From the NCBI GenBank assembly GCA_033807695.1, contig CM066301.1, positions 1-64,000 of the forward strand: a DNA stretch of 64,000 nucleotides, written 5' to 3'. The stretch is from Daedaleopsis sinensis. Its lineage: Eukaryota; Basidiomycota; Agaricomycetes; Polyporales; Polyporaceae. Made by a program: the position numbers and the translations under genes. Below the pieces are notes generated by a model. That model worked only from the letters and a program-made list of their open reading frames with translations. It had not been told where the DNA came from and did not search any database. Shown in pieces: positions 1 through 13,100 of this stretch; positions within the stretch are counted from its first letter, which is position 1, and every line of letters begins with the position of its first letter.

Positions 1-154
1 CCTAACCCTACCCTAACCCTAACCCTAACCCTAACCCTAACCCTAACCCTAACCCTAACCCTAACCCTAACCCTAACCCTAACCCTAACCCTAACCCTAA
101 CCCTAACCCTAACCCTAACCCTAACCCTAACCCTAACCCTAACCCTAACCCTAA
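1..154. repeat. Telomere, CCCTAA repeat
   Basis: About 25 uninterrupted copies of CCCTAA, with one variant unit near the start (CCCTA at positions 7-11). The C-rich strand is on the plus strand at the left edge, so this is a left chromosome end with G-strand TTAGGG. The tract stops at CTAA (154) and passes straight into AT-rich subtelomeric DNA. Confidence 0.98.
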
Positions 155-1090
155 TTTGCTCTTTTCATTTAAATTTTACTTTTAAAACTCTTAAACACTT
201 CCCCTGCTTCAAAAACAACACCCTAACTCCTTAACACCTGTAACAACACACTACACCCCTTCCCTAACAACCTAACACTTTAACAGCACACCTTAACACT
301 CTAACAACACCTGCTGCTTCCCTAACACACCTTAACAACTCACCTAACAGCTACACCCCTAACAACATAACACACTCCCTCTACCTGTTCCCTAACACCT
401 TAACACTCTAACAACTTCCCTAACACACCCTCCCTCTTCCCTAACGCCGTAACACCATAACACTTCCACTAACAACTGTAACACTCCAGCTGTAACTACC
501 AGCGCACACCCTACTACTGTTGCACACCATTTGTTACTACCCTTTAACACCGTAACAACACACTCTCCCTCTTCCCTTAACACTGTAACCACTACTGCTT
601 CGCACTTTTAGCACTGCCTATACAACAACACTTACTGCTTCGCAACATTTCTTACAACCCTTCACTACTGTAACAACCTACTGTAACAACACACACCGCC
701 TAACTACCTTAACACCGTAACTTCTAACACTGCCCTCATAACTCCCTGCACAACACTACTTACTGTTGCCCAACATTCTCTACTTACTGCACCCCAACAT
801 CTCTTACACTTCTTCGCAACATGCATTACTCACACTTTAACTGCACTCTTTAACACTGTGCTGCACTTGGTTACTGACTCTGCCGCAACTTATATACTGC
901 TGCTTGTAACAATCAGTAGCGCTGCTCAACTACAGCGGGAGGTTAGACCTACACTACTCACAATAAATGTTGCGTCACACCACCCTTTGCCAGTACTTGC
1001 CTACCATGCTGATATTTACTATTACTACACTGTTACTTGCTTCGCACGCTGGTATGCTGCAGTTTATTATTATACTGGTGCAGATTATGG
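155..1090. repeat. TAACA-rich subtelomeric repeat, outer copy
   Basis: Non-coding, low-complexity DNA built from degenerate CCTAACAC / TAACAACAC / CTTAACACT words that look like decayed telomere-related repeats. It recurs in the same orientation from 62,496, with long near-identical stretches (for example 365-500 against 62,575-62,700 and 850-1,020 against 63,130-63,290). No gene is supported here. Confidence 0.85.
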
Positions 1091-1800
1091 TCGTTCCAGT
1101 ACTAGTGATAGTCACCTTTCATGCTTCGCCATATAGTGTCCTGAATTCAACACTTGATGTAATGTCATGACATGCTTCGCACAATAATATGCTGTAGTCA
1201 ACACATCAGCTAGCACAGATTATTTACTACACAACATTGATGTAGTATAGTATGAGTCCGCAATATTTTATTATAGGTGGTAAGTGTGGTTCTACAGCAC
1301 AATATCCATTACAGTACTTACTTACACCGGTTATACCCTGCTAATGGTTACTATTTTGATATTATTACACACTTCGCACAATAATGTGTGCTGAAGTCTA
1401 GTACAGATTATTTATTGCGCAACATTCATGTGGTGTAGTATAGTGCGCAGTGCAGTAACAATATTTTATTATAGAGGGAATGTGTATGCCAACCCTCAGC
1501 TATGAATAATACTACACTATTAGATGCAAATAATGTATATGTAGGTACAAATCGTGCAAAGCATGCTTCACGCAAAGTACAACCTCTGATATGATCACTG
1601 CACAACACTACATGCAGCACTACAATAATTTATATTTTGTATAGTAACCTTGCTCTGCTTTGCACAATATTTATATATCATATAGTACATTGCAACATTT
1701 TGTATAGATGCAACTCTAGCATCGGTTGTGCGAGCCTTGCCACAATTGTGCGGCCATAGAATTCCCATACTGCCAAAGCAATAGAATGTTGCTGTAAATA
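1090..1800. repeat. Subtelomeric AT-rich repeat unit, copy 1
   Basis: First of three related units (others at 2,430-3,160 and 63,380-64,000). Landmarks are CAGTACTAGTGATAGTCACC near the start, GCTTCGCACAATAATATGCTG, and TTTTATTATAGAGGGAATGTG further in. Copies share order and orientation but have diverged by substitutions and small indels. Short frames here are not conserved as proteins between copies. Confidence 0.8.
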
Positions 1801-1883
1801 GATAACCTAGTACCTTGTCACAGACCAGCACTTCGCAACAGTAACACTGCAATACATATAGTAGCCAAGTTGTGTGGTCCATA

Positions 1884-2130
1884 ACTTCTTAACTAATGGT
1901 CATTAGAATGCGAAACTGGTATAGTTAGAAAGCTATTGAACAGGGCTACAAAAAACGAAAACGCTTGTTCGCCTGTTTGGGCGCTTATTTTGTTACTTTT
2001 GTATCGCCAATAACTTATTAACTAATAGTCATAACAAAGTGAAACTGATATAGTCAGAAAGCTACTGACCCTGGCCACAAAAAAAAAATGCTACTTCGCC
2101 TTTTTGGGCGCTTTTTTGCTTACCTAAGCG
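1884..2130. repeat. Tandem pair of ~125-bp units
   Basis: Two adjacent diverged copies, about 1,884-2,010 and 2,011-2,130. Each begins with TAACTTMTTAACTAATRGTCAT, passes through a run of A, and ends in a TTCGCCT...GGGCGCTT inverted pair that would form a small hairpin followed by T-rich sequence. No coding content is seen. Confidence 0.6.
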
Positions 2131-2429
2131 CCGAGGTGCGGTCAATAGAACCAGTGATAAGCCCTACTAATAGCAACCCTTCTAATGACCCTTCAAAAAC
2201 CACTTGTTACAATACTTAAGCGCACTACAAAAACAAAGACTACCCTCTAGCTCCACGGAAACTGGGTGCACAGCCACAATCGTGCAGCCATTGGATAGCC
2301 CTAGTACCCACAATACCGAAATGGTACCTCGTCATCAGGTTCCGGGCGACGGTTCAGGAGATATGGCCTCGTCATCACCTTGTCACTCGGAGTTAGGGCC
2401 TAATTCCGGGGATTATAACACTTGGTCAT

Positions 2430-3160
2430 TGCAGTACTAGTGATAGTCACCTTTCATGCTTCACCACACAGCGTCCTGAAGTCAACACTTGATGTAATGT
2501 CATTACATGCTTCGCATAATAATATGCTGAGGTTGATACTTGAGCTAGCACACATTATTTACCACGCAACATTATTGAGGAGTGCAACATTGATGTGGTA
2601 TAGTATGAGTCCGCAATATTTTATTATAGGCAGTAGTTGTTGTTGCACCGCAGCACAATATCTATTACAGTACTTAATTATCCTGCTGTTCTTACTCTGC
2701 TGATGATTACTATTGTGATAATATTACATGCTTCGCACAATAATATGCTGAAGTCAATGCTTAAACTAGTACAGATTAATTACTGCGCAACATTAATGTA
2801 GTATAGTACAGTGCAGCAATATTTTATTATAGAGGGAATGTGCAGCACAACACTCAGCTATGAATAATAGTACACTATTAGATGTAAAGAATATATATGC
2901 AGGTACAAATCGTGCAAAGCATGCTGCACGCAAAGTACAACCTCTGATATTATCACTGCACAATATTAGATGCAGCACTACAATAATTTATATTGCACAT
3001 AGTAACCTTGCACTGCTTCACACTATAGTTATATACAGTGTAGTGCATCGCAACATTTTGTATAGATGCACCTCTAGCATTGGTTGTGCGAGCCGTGCCT
3101 TGCTACAATTGTGCAACCATAGAATTTCTATAGCCAAAGAATAGAATGTTGCTGTAAATA
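2430..3160. repeat. Subtelomeric AT-rich repeat unit, copy 2
   Basis: Direct repeat of 1,090-1,800. It matches the copy at 63,380-64,000 better in places, for example GTAGTTGTTGTTG at 2,632 and the block ending GAGGGAATGTGCAG at 2,846, which is also the last sequence in the window. Confidence 0.8.
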
Positions 3161-4206
3161 GTTAACCTAGCGTTCTTGTCCATGCCGACACAACGCAAAA
3201 ATAACCATGGGAAACAGGTACACGCCCATCTGGATATGGGGGTTTGTAACGAAGCGTTATTTTGGGGAGACACTATTGCTAGTTGAGAATGTGGCTAAAG
3301 AAGGAGTGTCAGTGAGTACAATGCGCATAAATCAGTGCATTTACCTGTGTCCAATAGTTCTTGAGATTCTTGGTCGTGGTCATGGTTGTGGTGGCAGTAG
3401 TGGTTGTAGACGTGCACCTGCAATTGATGTGTCAGCAGTTTGACGCCAGAAACAACCGTGCACGCGGTGGTCCCGCATACTCAGCATGCCCACCAATACT
3501 TATCGCACCTTTGGTCAACGTATAGCTATTGGGTGATATAGGCATGTACGTGGCTGTCTCGCGTACGTGGATTAGATTGTGGCTGTTGAAATAACACATT
3601 AGACATTGCTTTGGAAAACACAGGCTATAGCTCACATACACGGGCGGGCGGTGTAGCCGGGGTATTCCACATAAATTAGCAGACAAGATGTGTATGTACT
3701 ATAGGGTTAGGTAGCAATAAAGGCACATACGCAGTGGTCCCGTGTGCACGGATTAACTTGTTTCTGTCACAATCAGCCATTAGACATGTCTTTTGAAAAC
3801 AATGACTATCGCCCGTGTATGTGGCTGGGTCGCGTAGTCAGGCTATTCAACAGAAAAACAGCGGCCAGTATAGACATGTCTTTCATATCATATCCATAAT
3901 ACCCGGCTATGCCACACTTCTGCGTGCGCGGCTAGCACGTACAACTCACTCGCATGACGTAGCAGAGTTAACTCCCCCTCACATGCCTCACTTCGTTCGC
4001 ACATAAATGTTGTGGTAGAGTCTTATGCTATGATGTGAAGATCAACCTGCCTAACCTCATCAGGAACAAGAACTGCGAGATCATCAGACGTCTGGTAGCA
4101 AACAACGCTACTCATGTCTAAGAGATTTGAACGTGGAGCCATTCATCAGCAGTCATCCTAAACTTATGTCTGAGAGACTTAAGTGTAAAGTCATGCATGG
4201 ACACCA
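3160..4206. other. Intergenic subtelomeric DNA
   Basis: No supported gene. A diverged direct repeat is visible: about 3,460-3,660 and 3,725-3,840 share a GTGGTCCCG element followed by CATTAGACAT and a GAAAACA...ACACGGGC/CCCGTGTATGTGG segment. The rest shows no recognisable structure. Confidence 0.5.
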
Positions 4207-5468
4207 CACTCTGCACACCGCCTGCTGTGTCGGACTTCCCGGACTGCCAGGTTTCGCACAGTGACCACATTTCGCACAGTGACCGCACTCTGCACACCGC
4301 CTGCTGTGTCGGACTTCCCGGACTGCCAGGTTTCGCACAGTGACCGCACTCTGCACACCGCCTGCTGTGTCGGACTTCCCGGACTGCCAGGTTTCGCACA
4401 GTGACCACATTTCGCACCTTGACCACACTCTGCACACTGCCTGCTGCGTCGGACTTCCCGGACTGCCAGGTTTCGCACAGTGACTGCACTCTGCACACCG
4501 CCTGCTGCGTCGGACTTCCCGGACTGCCAGGTTTCGCACAGTGACCGCACTCTGCACACCGCCTGCTGTGTCGGACTTCCCGGACTGCCAGGTTTCGCAC
4601 AGTGACCACATTTCGCACAGTGACCGCACTCTGCACACCGCCTGCTGTGTCGGACTTCCCGGACTGCCAGGTTTCGCACAGTGACCGCACTCTGCACACC
4701 GCCTGCTGTGTCGGACTTCCCGGACTGCCAGGTTTCGCACAGTGACCACATTTCGCACAGTGACCACACTCTGCACACCGCCTGCTGCGTCGGACTTCCC
4801 GGACTGCCAGGTTTCGCACCTTGACCACACTCTGCACACCGCCTGCTGTGTCGGACTTCCCGGACTGCCAGGTTTCGCACAGTGACCACATTTCGCACCT
4901 TGACCACACTCTGCACACTGCCTGCTGCGTCGGACTTCCCGGACTGCCAGGTTTCGCACCTTGACCACACTCTGCACACCGCCTGCTGCGTCGGACTTCC
5001 CGGACTGCCAGGTTTCGCACAGTGACCACATTTCGCACCTTGACCACACTCTGCACACCGCCTGCTGCGTCAGACTTCCCGGACTGCCAGGTTTCGCACC
5101 TTGACCACACTCTGCACACCGCCTGCTGTGTCGGACTTCCCGGACTGCCAGGTTTCGCACAGTGACCACATTTCGCACAGTGACCGCACTCTGCACACCG
5201 CCTGCTGCGTCGGACTTCCCGGACTGCCAGGTTTCGCACCTTGACCACACTCTGCATACCGCCTGCTGCGTCGGACTTCCCGGACTGCCAGGTTTCGCAC
5301 AGTGACCACATTTCGCACAGTGACCGCACTCTGCACACCGCCTGCTGTGTCGGACTTCCCGGACTGCCAGGTTTCGCACAGTGACCACATTTCGCACAGT
5401 GACCGCACTCTGCACACCGCCTGCTGCGTCGGACTTCCCGGACTGACAGGTTTCGCACAGTGACCATG
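4207..5468. repeat. 61/79-bp minisatellite, ~18 units
   Basis: About 18 head-to-tail units, each starting CTCTGCACACCGCCTGCTG and containing CGGACTTCCCGGACTGCC. Two length classes occur: 61 bp, and 79 bp with an extra 18-bp copy of the TTTCGCACAGTGACC segment. A second binary variant is CACAGTGACC against CACCTTGACC, and a third is TGTGTCGG against TGCGTCGG. Neither length is a multiple of three and no unit carries a stop on the minus strand. That makes three overlapping Cys-rich frames of up to about 450 codons an artefact of the repeat. Confidence 0.95.
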
Positions 5469-5595
5469 TTTCACCCTTCGACCATACTTTGCCTGTAGTT
5501 AACATAGTTGACCTGCATCACCGCATTGATATAATAAATAATCTTTGGTTTTTATATTCATAGGGTTATATCACTGCTGTTTACAAACTAATTTT

Positions 5596-8500
5596 CTAAA
5601 AGAACGGGACACCAGCATCATTGTCTGAGCTTTCCTCCTGTTCGTCTACTTCAAAACCTGGCACAGGTTCAGGTAGGCCATCTAGGTCATCACCATCTCC
5701 ACGGTCTGAGCTCTCTTCATCCTCCTCTGGCTCAAATCCTGCAACCACGTGGATACTGCCATCATCACTGTCTGAAATCTCAATGACTTCATCCTCTCCA
5801 GCTCTACCTTTGCCCTTTCCAGAAAATCCAACAATCTCCACAGAAGGTGACCGCGAGACCTCAAATTCCACTGAAGGGGAGCGTGGGGCACGGGTTGTCC
5901 TTCGAATGTTGGAAGGGCCAGGTGTTGGTGCATGAGATCCTTGGTGTTGAGCGCCACCTTCATCATTTGGGGAGTCATTCAAGTATGACAAGACACTGGG
6001 CTGGCGAGGTTGAACGGAAATTGCACGAGCCGATATAATGGACTGCTCGCGAGCGATAGATGGAGCTCGGGACTGGGGAAGGGAGTTGGCAATGAAAGAT
6101 GGTGCAGGGCGCACAAGGAAGGGATTGTCGTCAGGGAGGGGAGGCATGCGGAGTTCATCCATAGGAGGTGGTGTATCTTCTTCCTCTTCCTCAGCAATAA
6201 AGGTCCCCAAGCGGAATTCCACTTCATACTCCAACGACTGGTTGAATGCAATGTGAGGGGCAGCAGCATATTCAGCGTCATCCTCCAGGCTGAAGAATGT
6301 GAACTTGTGGCGATCGTGACTGACGGATGGGATTTTGGTGACCCACATGCGGTCAGAGCTAGTATGAGGCAGCCAAAGAAGTTTCTTGAACTCCTTCAGC
6401 ACCTTCGAGCGAATGAGCTGAGCTGTGTCTGGCTTGGCCTGAGTCATGACTTGCATCCAGTCCTGGAAATAACGACAGCTTCCAAAGTTCTGCATGTTCT
6501 CTATCTTGGCACCCTTTGGAGGAAAGTAGCGGTTGAAGAGCGTAGTAGTCCAGAACGACACATCACGGGCTCGGATCCATGCGGCACGAAGGGGAATCAC
6601 TGGGCGCTTGAACATGGCAATAGTGACACTGGCTTGCTCAGCGATTGTGAGAGTGGTGTACGCTGGTTCCTTCCGGCTTTTGAGATTGGGGGAGACAGTG
6701 ATAATGTCGAAGGGGAATTGAGCCCAGATCCGATCCACAACAGCGTCAGCATAGAGAAGTCCTTGCCCATCCCTGCCCAGATCTCGTTCAAATGGCACAT
6801 CTTCTTCGTCAGAGTCTTCTTGAATGTCTCGGCCAGCCAACTGCAAACGAGGCTGAAGTCGAACTCCACGGTCATTAAGACCAAAGACGCTAGGAGTTAT
6901 TGCATCAGGGTTAACGAACTCAATGGGGGTTGTGTGGGTAACACGGTTGCTGGTGCGAAAAGCATTGGCTGGACGACGTCCGAAGGAAATGCCACCAGCG
7001 CCCAAACGAGTTTGAATGTCCGTGATTGAGGCGGCCTTGTAAAGGATACACAGCTGAGGGAGTTCGAGGACACGCTTGCGGGGTAGACGCAGCCACTCGC
7101 CACGATAATCGCGGAGGATATCAGACACCACATACATCCCCTGCTCCTCAGGCACCGGAAGAATTTCGTCTTCATTGAACTCTTGATCCACCAGGTTGTC
7201 GTCCATGATATTGTAGCCTTCTGGAGCACGTAAGCAGCAGGCATCCCGCAGTGCACGTTCAGCTCGCCAGTCGCGTGGACGCGACATAATAGCGTTGAGC
7301 ATATAAATGCATACTGCACCAAGAGTGAGTGAAGGGACAAGTGACCGAGATTCTGGGGGATAGTGCTGGAATTCATGAAGAACATAGTAGATTGCAATGG
7401 TGCGGAAGTTCTTGTAAGCCCTATATATTGTTTCTTAGTGCTGCCAAGAATATCACTGTTGATAAATAGACGTACCACCAGACATCATTAGGAATTGAAA
7501 TGATAGACAACTGCAGAAGTCGATCAGAAAAAGAGAGAAGTGTCTGGTTGACTTTGGGTAGGCGAACACGGGCCTCGCAGCGAGCAGTGCCATCTTGTGA
7601 GGCTCCATCCGCTCCAGCACAAGTATGGAATGTGTCAGCTACTTTGAGGAGATCCTCGCAGAGCTTGGGGAGAGGACCAGGGTACAGATCACTTGCTGAA
7701 CGCTCGCGAAAGATGCCGTCATGGAGTTGGTAGGTGATAGACTTGTCTGTGGTGTAGACATTGAGATAGAGCACTTTATCGGTGCGACCCCGTTCACCAG
7801 GCTCGACCCGGAATCCCGCCAGCTCGAAGAGATGGCCACTGACGTCGGTGTGGAAATACGATAGTTCGGTGATCTTTTGAGCTTCAGCAGCTGAAATTGA
7901 GGGTAGAAGATGTGACACCAGAAGGGGATGGGCAACGTCAAGCCATTGCACCACATGATCAGGATGATGGATTTCCACTCCAACGTCAACGAACCATTGA
8001 TCCATTTCGTTGTGGCTTTGAATGTAGTCCATATCGAGGTCTTCAATCAGAAGGTTGAAAGCATACTGCCGCTCCATGTCGTCCTCAAACGGGAATGAGT
8101 ATGCACCCTTTTCCCCCCGAAACTCGATCTGAAACCATGGAGCACCAAGACGGGGATGGGCACGAAGGGCAGCGCGAAGTTCATGTGCAAAGAGTTGGAG
8201 ATAGGTCTCTGGGATGTCAATTGAGCTATAGTGTAGCCGTCCTTGTTTGTCATGAGCTCGAGTGAGCTCGGTTTCGTAGGAGGCAGGCCAATGAGCTTGA
8301 TTCTCTGGTAGAATCTTTTTGATAGTAGGACGGATCCCTTGATTGTAGATTGCAGCCACATCGACAGGTTGAATAGCAGGGGGGAGGTCTTCACGATAGA
8401 GTTGAGGGAAAAAGAGGCGTACTTGACGGCGAACACCAAAACGTCCAATGCATATGTTGGGGATTTTGTGTGCAGGGATCTTCCTATTGCCCTATAATAT

Positions 8501-8883
8501 GGTGAGTCATATAGGCTAACTGAGCTAGACAGACATACCACAGTGAGCTCAATATGGAGTGTTTTTGTGAGAGTGTCGGCAAATGAAGGAACAGGATAGA
8601 TTGACAGGGGTCGTTTGAAAGGAAGACGGGTAGAGAAACCAACAAGAGAGTCAAAGTCGCCACGCAAGGAGACCATTTGGCGTGTCGGAAACACAGCACC
8701 TTGGCGAGGGTTGACTACAACACGAAACTCCTCATCATCAAGCTCGAGACGGCCAGCAAGCATCATCCTGATAAACTTGTCAATGCTATCTGGAGTGCCT
8801 TCCTCGACAAAAGCTTGAGCATGGGTGACAAGCTGAGGAAGACCAAGAACTAGAGGGCGGAGAAACTCGTCTGGGTGCTCCAT
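5596..8883 (-). CDS. Large protein of unknown function with a C-terminal SUMO-interacting-like motif
   Basis: Three exons join in phase to a 1061-residue protein: 8883-8539, 8491-7476 and 7420-5596, with GT-AG introns of 47 and 55 bp. The start (M-E-H-P-D-E-F) lies about 100 bp downstream of a TATATATA box. I do not recognise the family. The first two thirds are mixed alpha/beta with no low complexity. The last about 190 residues are acidic and Ser/Pro-rich, with two R-S-P-S-V-E repeats and the sequence EVIEISDSDD, which fits a SUMO-interacting motif (hydrophobic core followed by Asp/Ser). A nuclear role is an inference from that motif only. It is the gene closest to the telomere in the window and has no disabling change. 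Confidence 0.75.
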
Positions 8884-8984
8884 TGTGCAGTAAGGGCTAT
8901 GTGAGGTGGTGGTTGTCGTGGTGGGGTGGCAGTCGTAGTGGGAAGAGGGAAAGCGGGGGAAAGCCACACACAGAGGCCTCCACG

Positions 8985-8993
8985 TATATATAT
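8985..8993 (-). promoter_or_regulatory. TATA box of the 5.6-8.9 kb gene
   Basis: TATATATAC on the minus strand, about 100 bp upstream of the chosen ATG. The same kind of TATATA(A) box precedes both SNF2-type genes, the two small genes and the STN1-like gene. Confidence 0.5.
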
Positions 8994-9239
8994 CGAACAC
9001 CTCTAATGTCTCAGCCACAATCACACAGTAATCACAAATTTTCCGATCACTAATTAGGCACTGATGGTCTCAGATTGCTGATTATCATCAGATGATCCAT
9101 AAGTTAATTTTACATGTAAATTTTCCAGCCCAATTATGAATGACCCAGTATACGTGAATATTTATTACAGCCACGGAGCACACCGTGGTCGTGCCCATGA
9201 TGACTCACCTCAGCACCGTGGGTAGTCGACAGCGGCCAG

Positions 9240-12200
9240 ACGGATGAGCCATAGGTCAGGTATTGTTGTACGGTCACGTGAATGCGGACGTGGACGTCTC
9301 AGACGTCCACGAAGCTTGTGGGAGCAATGTGCCCACGCAGAGAAACATGAGTGCGTGTGACGCAACGGGCCGTGTGCAATAGTATTGAATGCGGCCTCGT
9401 GCGCCGGTTCGAGACGGCGAACGACATACGCGGACGTCCCAGACGTCCACTGAGCGTGGGCGAGCAATGTCCCCGGCGGGAGAGACGAGAGCGCGAGTGG
9501 TGCTGCCGGCCGTGCGGAACAGTACTGATTGCGGCGGCTCCGGACGCCAACAACAGACCGCCTGCGAGGCTGATACGGCCGACGCGGACGTCCGAGACGT
9601 TGACGGGGCCAGGTGCACGGTACGTGCGTGCGCGGGGAAACGACAGAGCAGGTAGCGCTGGGGGCTAGGGCCCAGTGTCCGTGTCGGTCATGAAGACGAC
9701 ACAGCCGTACGACGGCGAACGGCCAAGGCGGACGCAGAGACGTCGCTGCGGGCGTCCGGGAGTGAGTGGGTCCCTGGGGAAGAAAGAAGAGCTCGGGTGA
9801 GAGTCGCACTCGCGGCCGGGGGCATCAGTACTCCCCTCGGCGGCATGCGTTGCGGCCGGACGCACGAGGCCTGGGTCTTCGGACGGTCGTACGAGACACC
9901 GGACGGCGGACGCGTTGCGCAATGGTAGTGACTGCGGCGGGGGCGTCCGTCAACAGTGGACCGCCGGACAAGGCTGCCAAGGGTGAAAACGGACGTCCGA
10001 GACGTCGACGGGCCCGTGCGCGTGTTACGTGCCTCCGCGCCGAAACAACAGCGCGAGTAGGATGTCTGTGGCTTGACTGAGATGCGGGCCTGCGTGGATA
10101 GAACGCGGGAGAGGCGCAGCGGGCGGTGCGCAATTGTAGAAACTGCGGCGGCGCCGGCCGTCAACACCGGACCGTGGTACCAGGTTGCCAAGGGCGGAAC
10201 TGGATGTCCGAGACTTCGACGGGCCCTTGGCCGTGGTGCGTCCCTGCGCGGAGAACCGACAGTGCGAGTGGCGCTGGGGGCTGGGCCCTGGGGCCCCAGT
10301 GGTGCCGTCTGTCATTAAGAGCGCACCGCGTACGACGGCGAACGTCGGAGGAGGACGCTGAGACGTCGCAGAGGGTGGTCCGGAGTGAGTGGGTCCCTGC
10401 GGGAACAAACAAGTGCACGGGTGAGTTGATTGCACACGCCGCCGTGGGGATCAGTACTCACCTTCGCGGCGTGCGTAGCGGTCGAATGCATGAGGCTTGG
10501 CTCATCAGAGGGTCGTACGAGACAGCAGACAGCGGACGCGTTGCGCAACGGTAGTGACTGCGGCGGCGGTGGCGTTCAACAGCGGACCGCCGTACAAGAC
10601 TGCCAAGGGTGGAATCGGACGTCTGAGACGTCGACGGGCCCTGGTGCGTGGTACGTGCCTCCGCGAAAAAAAGACAGCGCGAGCAGGACGTCCGGGACTT
10701 GTGTGAGATGTGGGCCTGCATGGATAGAACGCGGGAGAGGCGCAGCGGGCAGTGCGCAATGGTAGTGACGGCGGCGACGGTCAATCGCGGACCGCCGTAC
10801 GAAGCTGCCAAGGGCGGAACCGGATGTCTGAGACGTCGACGGGCCCTGGGGCGTGGTACATGGCTGCGCGGAGAAACGACCGCGCGAGTCGTGCTGGGGC
10901 TGGGCCCTTGTGGCCGTGTCGGTCTTCAACTGCGGACCGCACTACAATCCTGCGGACGGCAGTGGGACGTCCAAGACGTCGACAGGCTTCGTCGAGGTGA
11001 TTGCCTGCGGGAAAAAACAAGAGTGCGGGTCAGAATTGCCCTACATGATCACTCACCGCGGCGGCGTGGGTAGCGAACAGCGGCCGGATCGACAGGGCTT
11101 TGTGATCGTGCACCAGAAGACACTGCGAATGGCGGACACAGGCGTCTCAGACGTTGGCGGGGCTTATGCGACGAACGGGCCCGCGCGGAGAGACGAGAGC
11201 GGCGCGAGAGGCGCTGCGGGCCCTCTGCAACAGCACACCCTGCCGCGAGGGCGACTGTCAACAGCGGAGCGCCGGAAAAGGCTGCCAAGGGCGGAAGCGG
11301 ACGTCCGAGATGTCGACGGGCTATTGGGGCCTGCGCGGAGAAATGACAGCGCGACTGGTGCTCGGGGCTGATGTCGCAGGGGGTATTCCCGAGTGACTGT
11401 GTCCCTGCGTGAACAAACGAGAGTGAGGGTGAGACTCGCACTCGCGGCCGTGGATACCAGTACTCACCTCGGCGCCGTGTGTAGTCATCAGCGGCCAGAC
11501 GAACGAGGCCCGGGTCATGGTATCGTCGTACGGGACTGCGAACGACGGACGCGGACGTCCGCGACGTCCACATGGTTGTCGTGAGCAATCTGCCCGCGAG
11601 GAGAGACGAGAGCGCGAGGGGCGCTTGCGTACCATGCGCAACAGTACTGAATGCGATCGCGTCGGCCGTCAACAGCAGACCGCCGTTCGAGGCCGCGAAT
11701 GGCGGAAGTGGACGTCCAGGACGTCGACGCGGCTTGTGGACCGCTGCGTGCCTGCGGGGCGAAACGAGAGTGCGAGAGGCGCCGGAGGCTGCGAGCCACA
11801 CTGGCAGGACCTGATATGGCCGCATCGGTCGTCAACAGTGGACCGCCGCAGGAGGCTTGAAACGGCGGCAGTAGACGTTTGCGACGGCGAAGAGGAGGAG
11901 GAGGGTAAATTCAGCCACAGCAGAAGACGGTGGTCCGGAGGGAGTGAGTGCGTGCGGGAAGAAAGAACAGCGGGGCTCTGAGTCGCACTGGCGGCCGGGC
12001 ATCAGTAATCACATCAGCGGCATGTGTAGTTATCAACGGCCAGCCGAACAGGGCCTGGGTCATCTTACCCTGGTACGAGACAGTCAACGGCGGAGGCCGA
12101 CGTCTCAGAGGCCGACGGGGCTTGGGGGAGGAACGTGCTCACGGCGGAGAGACAATAGCGCGAGTGGCAGTGCGGGCCGTGAACAATAATGCCCAGTGCG

Positions 12201-13100
12201 GCCGCATCCATCGTCAACACCGGAGCGCCGTAGCAGACTGCGAATGGAAGATGCGGACGTCTCAGGGGCGTGGAGAAAGACGAGCGCGGAATGCGCTGGC
12301 GGCCGTGGCCCGCATAAGTACGCACCTCGGTAAGTCAAAGTACCGTGCTACGAGACTGAGAACGGCGGACGGAGACGTCGCAGACGTCGACGGGGCTTGT
12401 CCGAGATGCGTGCGTACGTGGAGAGACGAGAGTGCGAGTGCCACTGCGAGCCGTGCGCCGTAGTAGTAAGGGCGGCCGCGTTGGCCGTCAACAGCCGACG
12501 GGCGTACGAAGCTGCGAAGGGCGGAAAAGGACGTCCGAGACGTCGACGGGACTTGTAAACCGTTGCGTGCGTGCGCGACGAAACGGGAGTGCGAATGGCG
12601 CGGTCGCTGTGGCTGCGTCGGTCGTCCACAACAAACCGCCGTAGCAGGCTGCGAACGGCGGAGGCGGCGGTGAATGGACGGCCGTACGAAGCTGCGAACG
12701 GAGGAAGGGGACGTCCAAGACGTCAACCGGGCTTGTGTGAAAGGCGTGCCTGGGAGGAGAAACGCGAGCGGTGGTGGCGCTGGGGACTGGGAGCCACAGG
12801 TCCTCTGCGGCCGTATCGGTCGTCAACAGGGGACTAGCCGCAGTCACAGGCTGCGAGCGGCGGAAGCGGACGGCTCATACGTCGCAGGGGTGGTCCGGAG
12901 GGAGTCAGTGCCTGCAGGGAAAAACAACAGTGCGGGTCCGAGTCGCACTAGCGGCCATGGGCATGAGCACTCACCTCTGCGGCGTGTGTAGTCAATCGCG
13001 GCGGGTTAAGTCTAACTCATCGTCTCACTGCACAAGACGACGAACGGCGAACAACGACGTCCCGGACGTCGACCGGCTGCTCTGGGATCCATGATTGTGG
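9240..13100. repeat. Degenerate GC-rich repeat field with GACGTC dyads
   Basis: About twenty diverged units, spaced roughly 140-210 bp. A typical unit has GGACGTCCGAGACGTC, then GACGGGCC/CTTGTG, a GGAGAAACGACAGCGCGAGT box, a gap, GTCAACAGCGGACCGCCG, and TGCGAAGGGCGGAAG. Divergence is high and unit order is irregular, as in an old tandem array. Many frames of 80-250 codons are open on both strands because of high GC and few stops. None looks like a protein, so no gene is called. Confidence 0.75.

Noticed and set aside
4118..5505. Cys-rich minus-strand frames of 262-450 codons
   Set aside because: They are the minisatellite read in rotating frames; units of 61 and 79 bp cycle through all three frames and no unit has a stop.
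9210..13100. Many 80-260-codon frames on both strands
   Set aside because: Degenerate non-coding repeat field; no splice logic, no conserved peptide between units.
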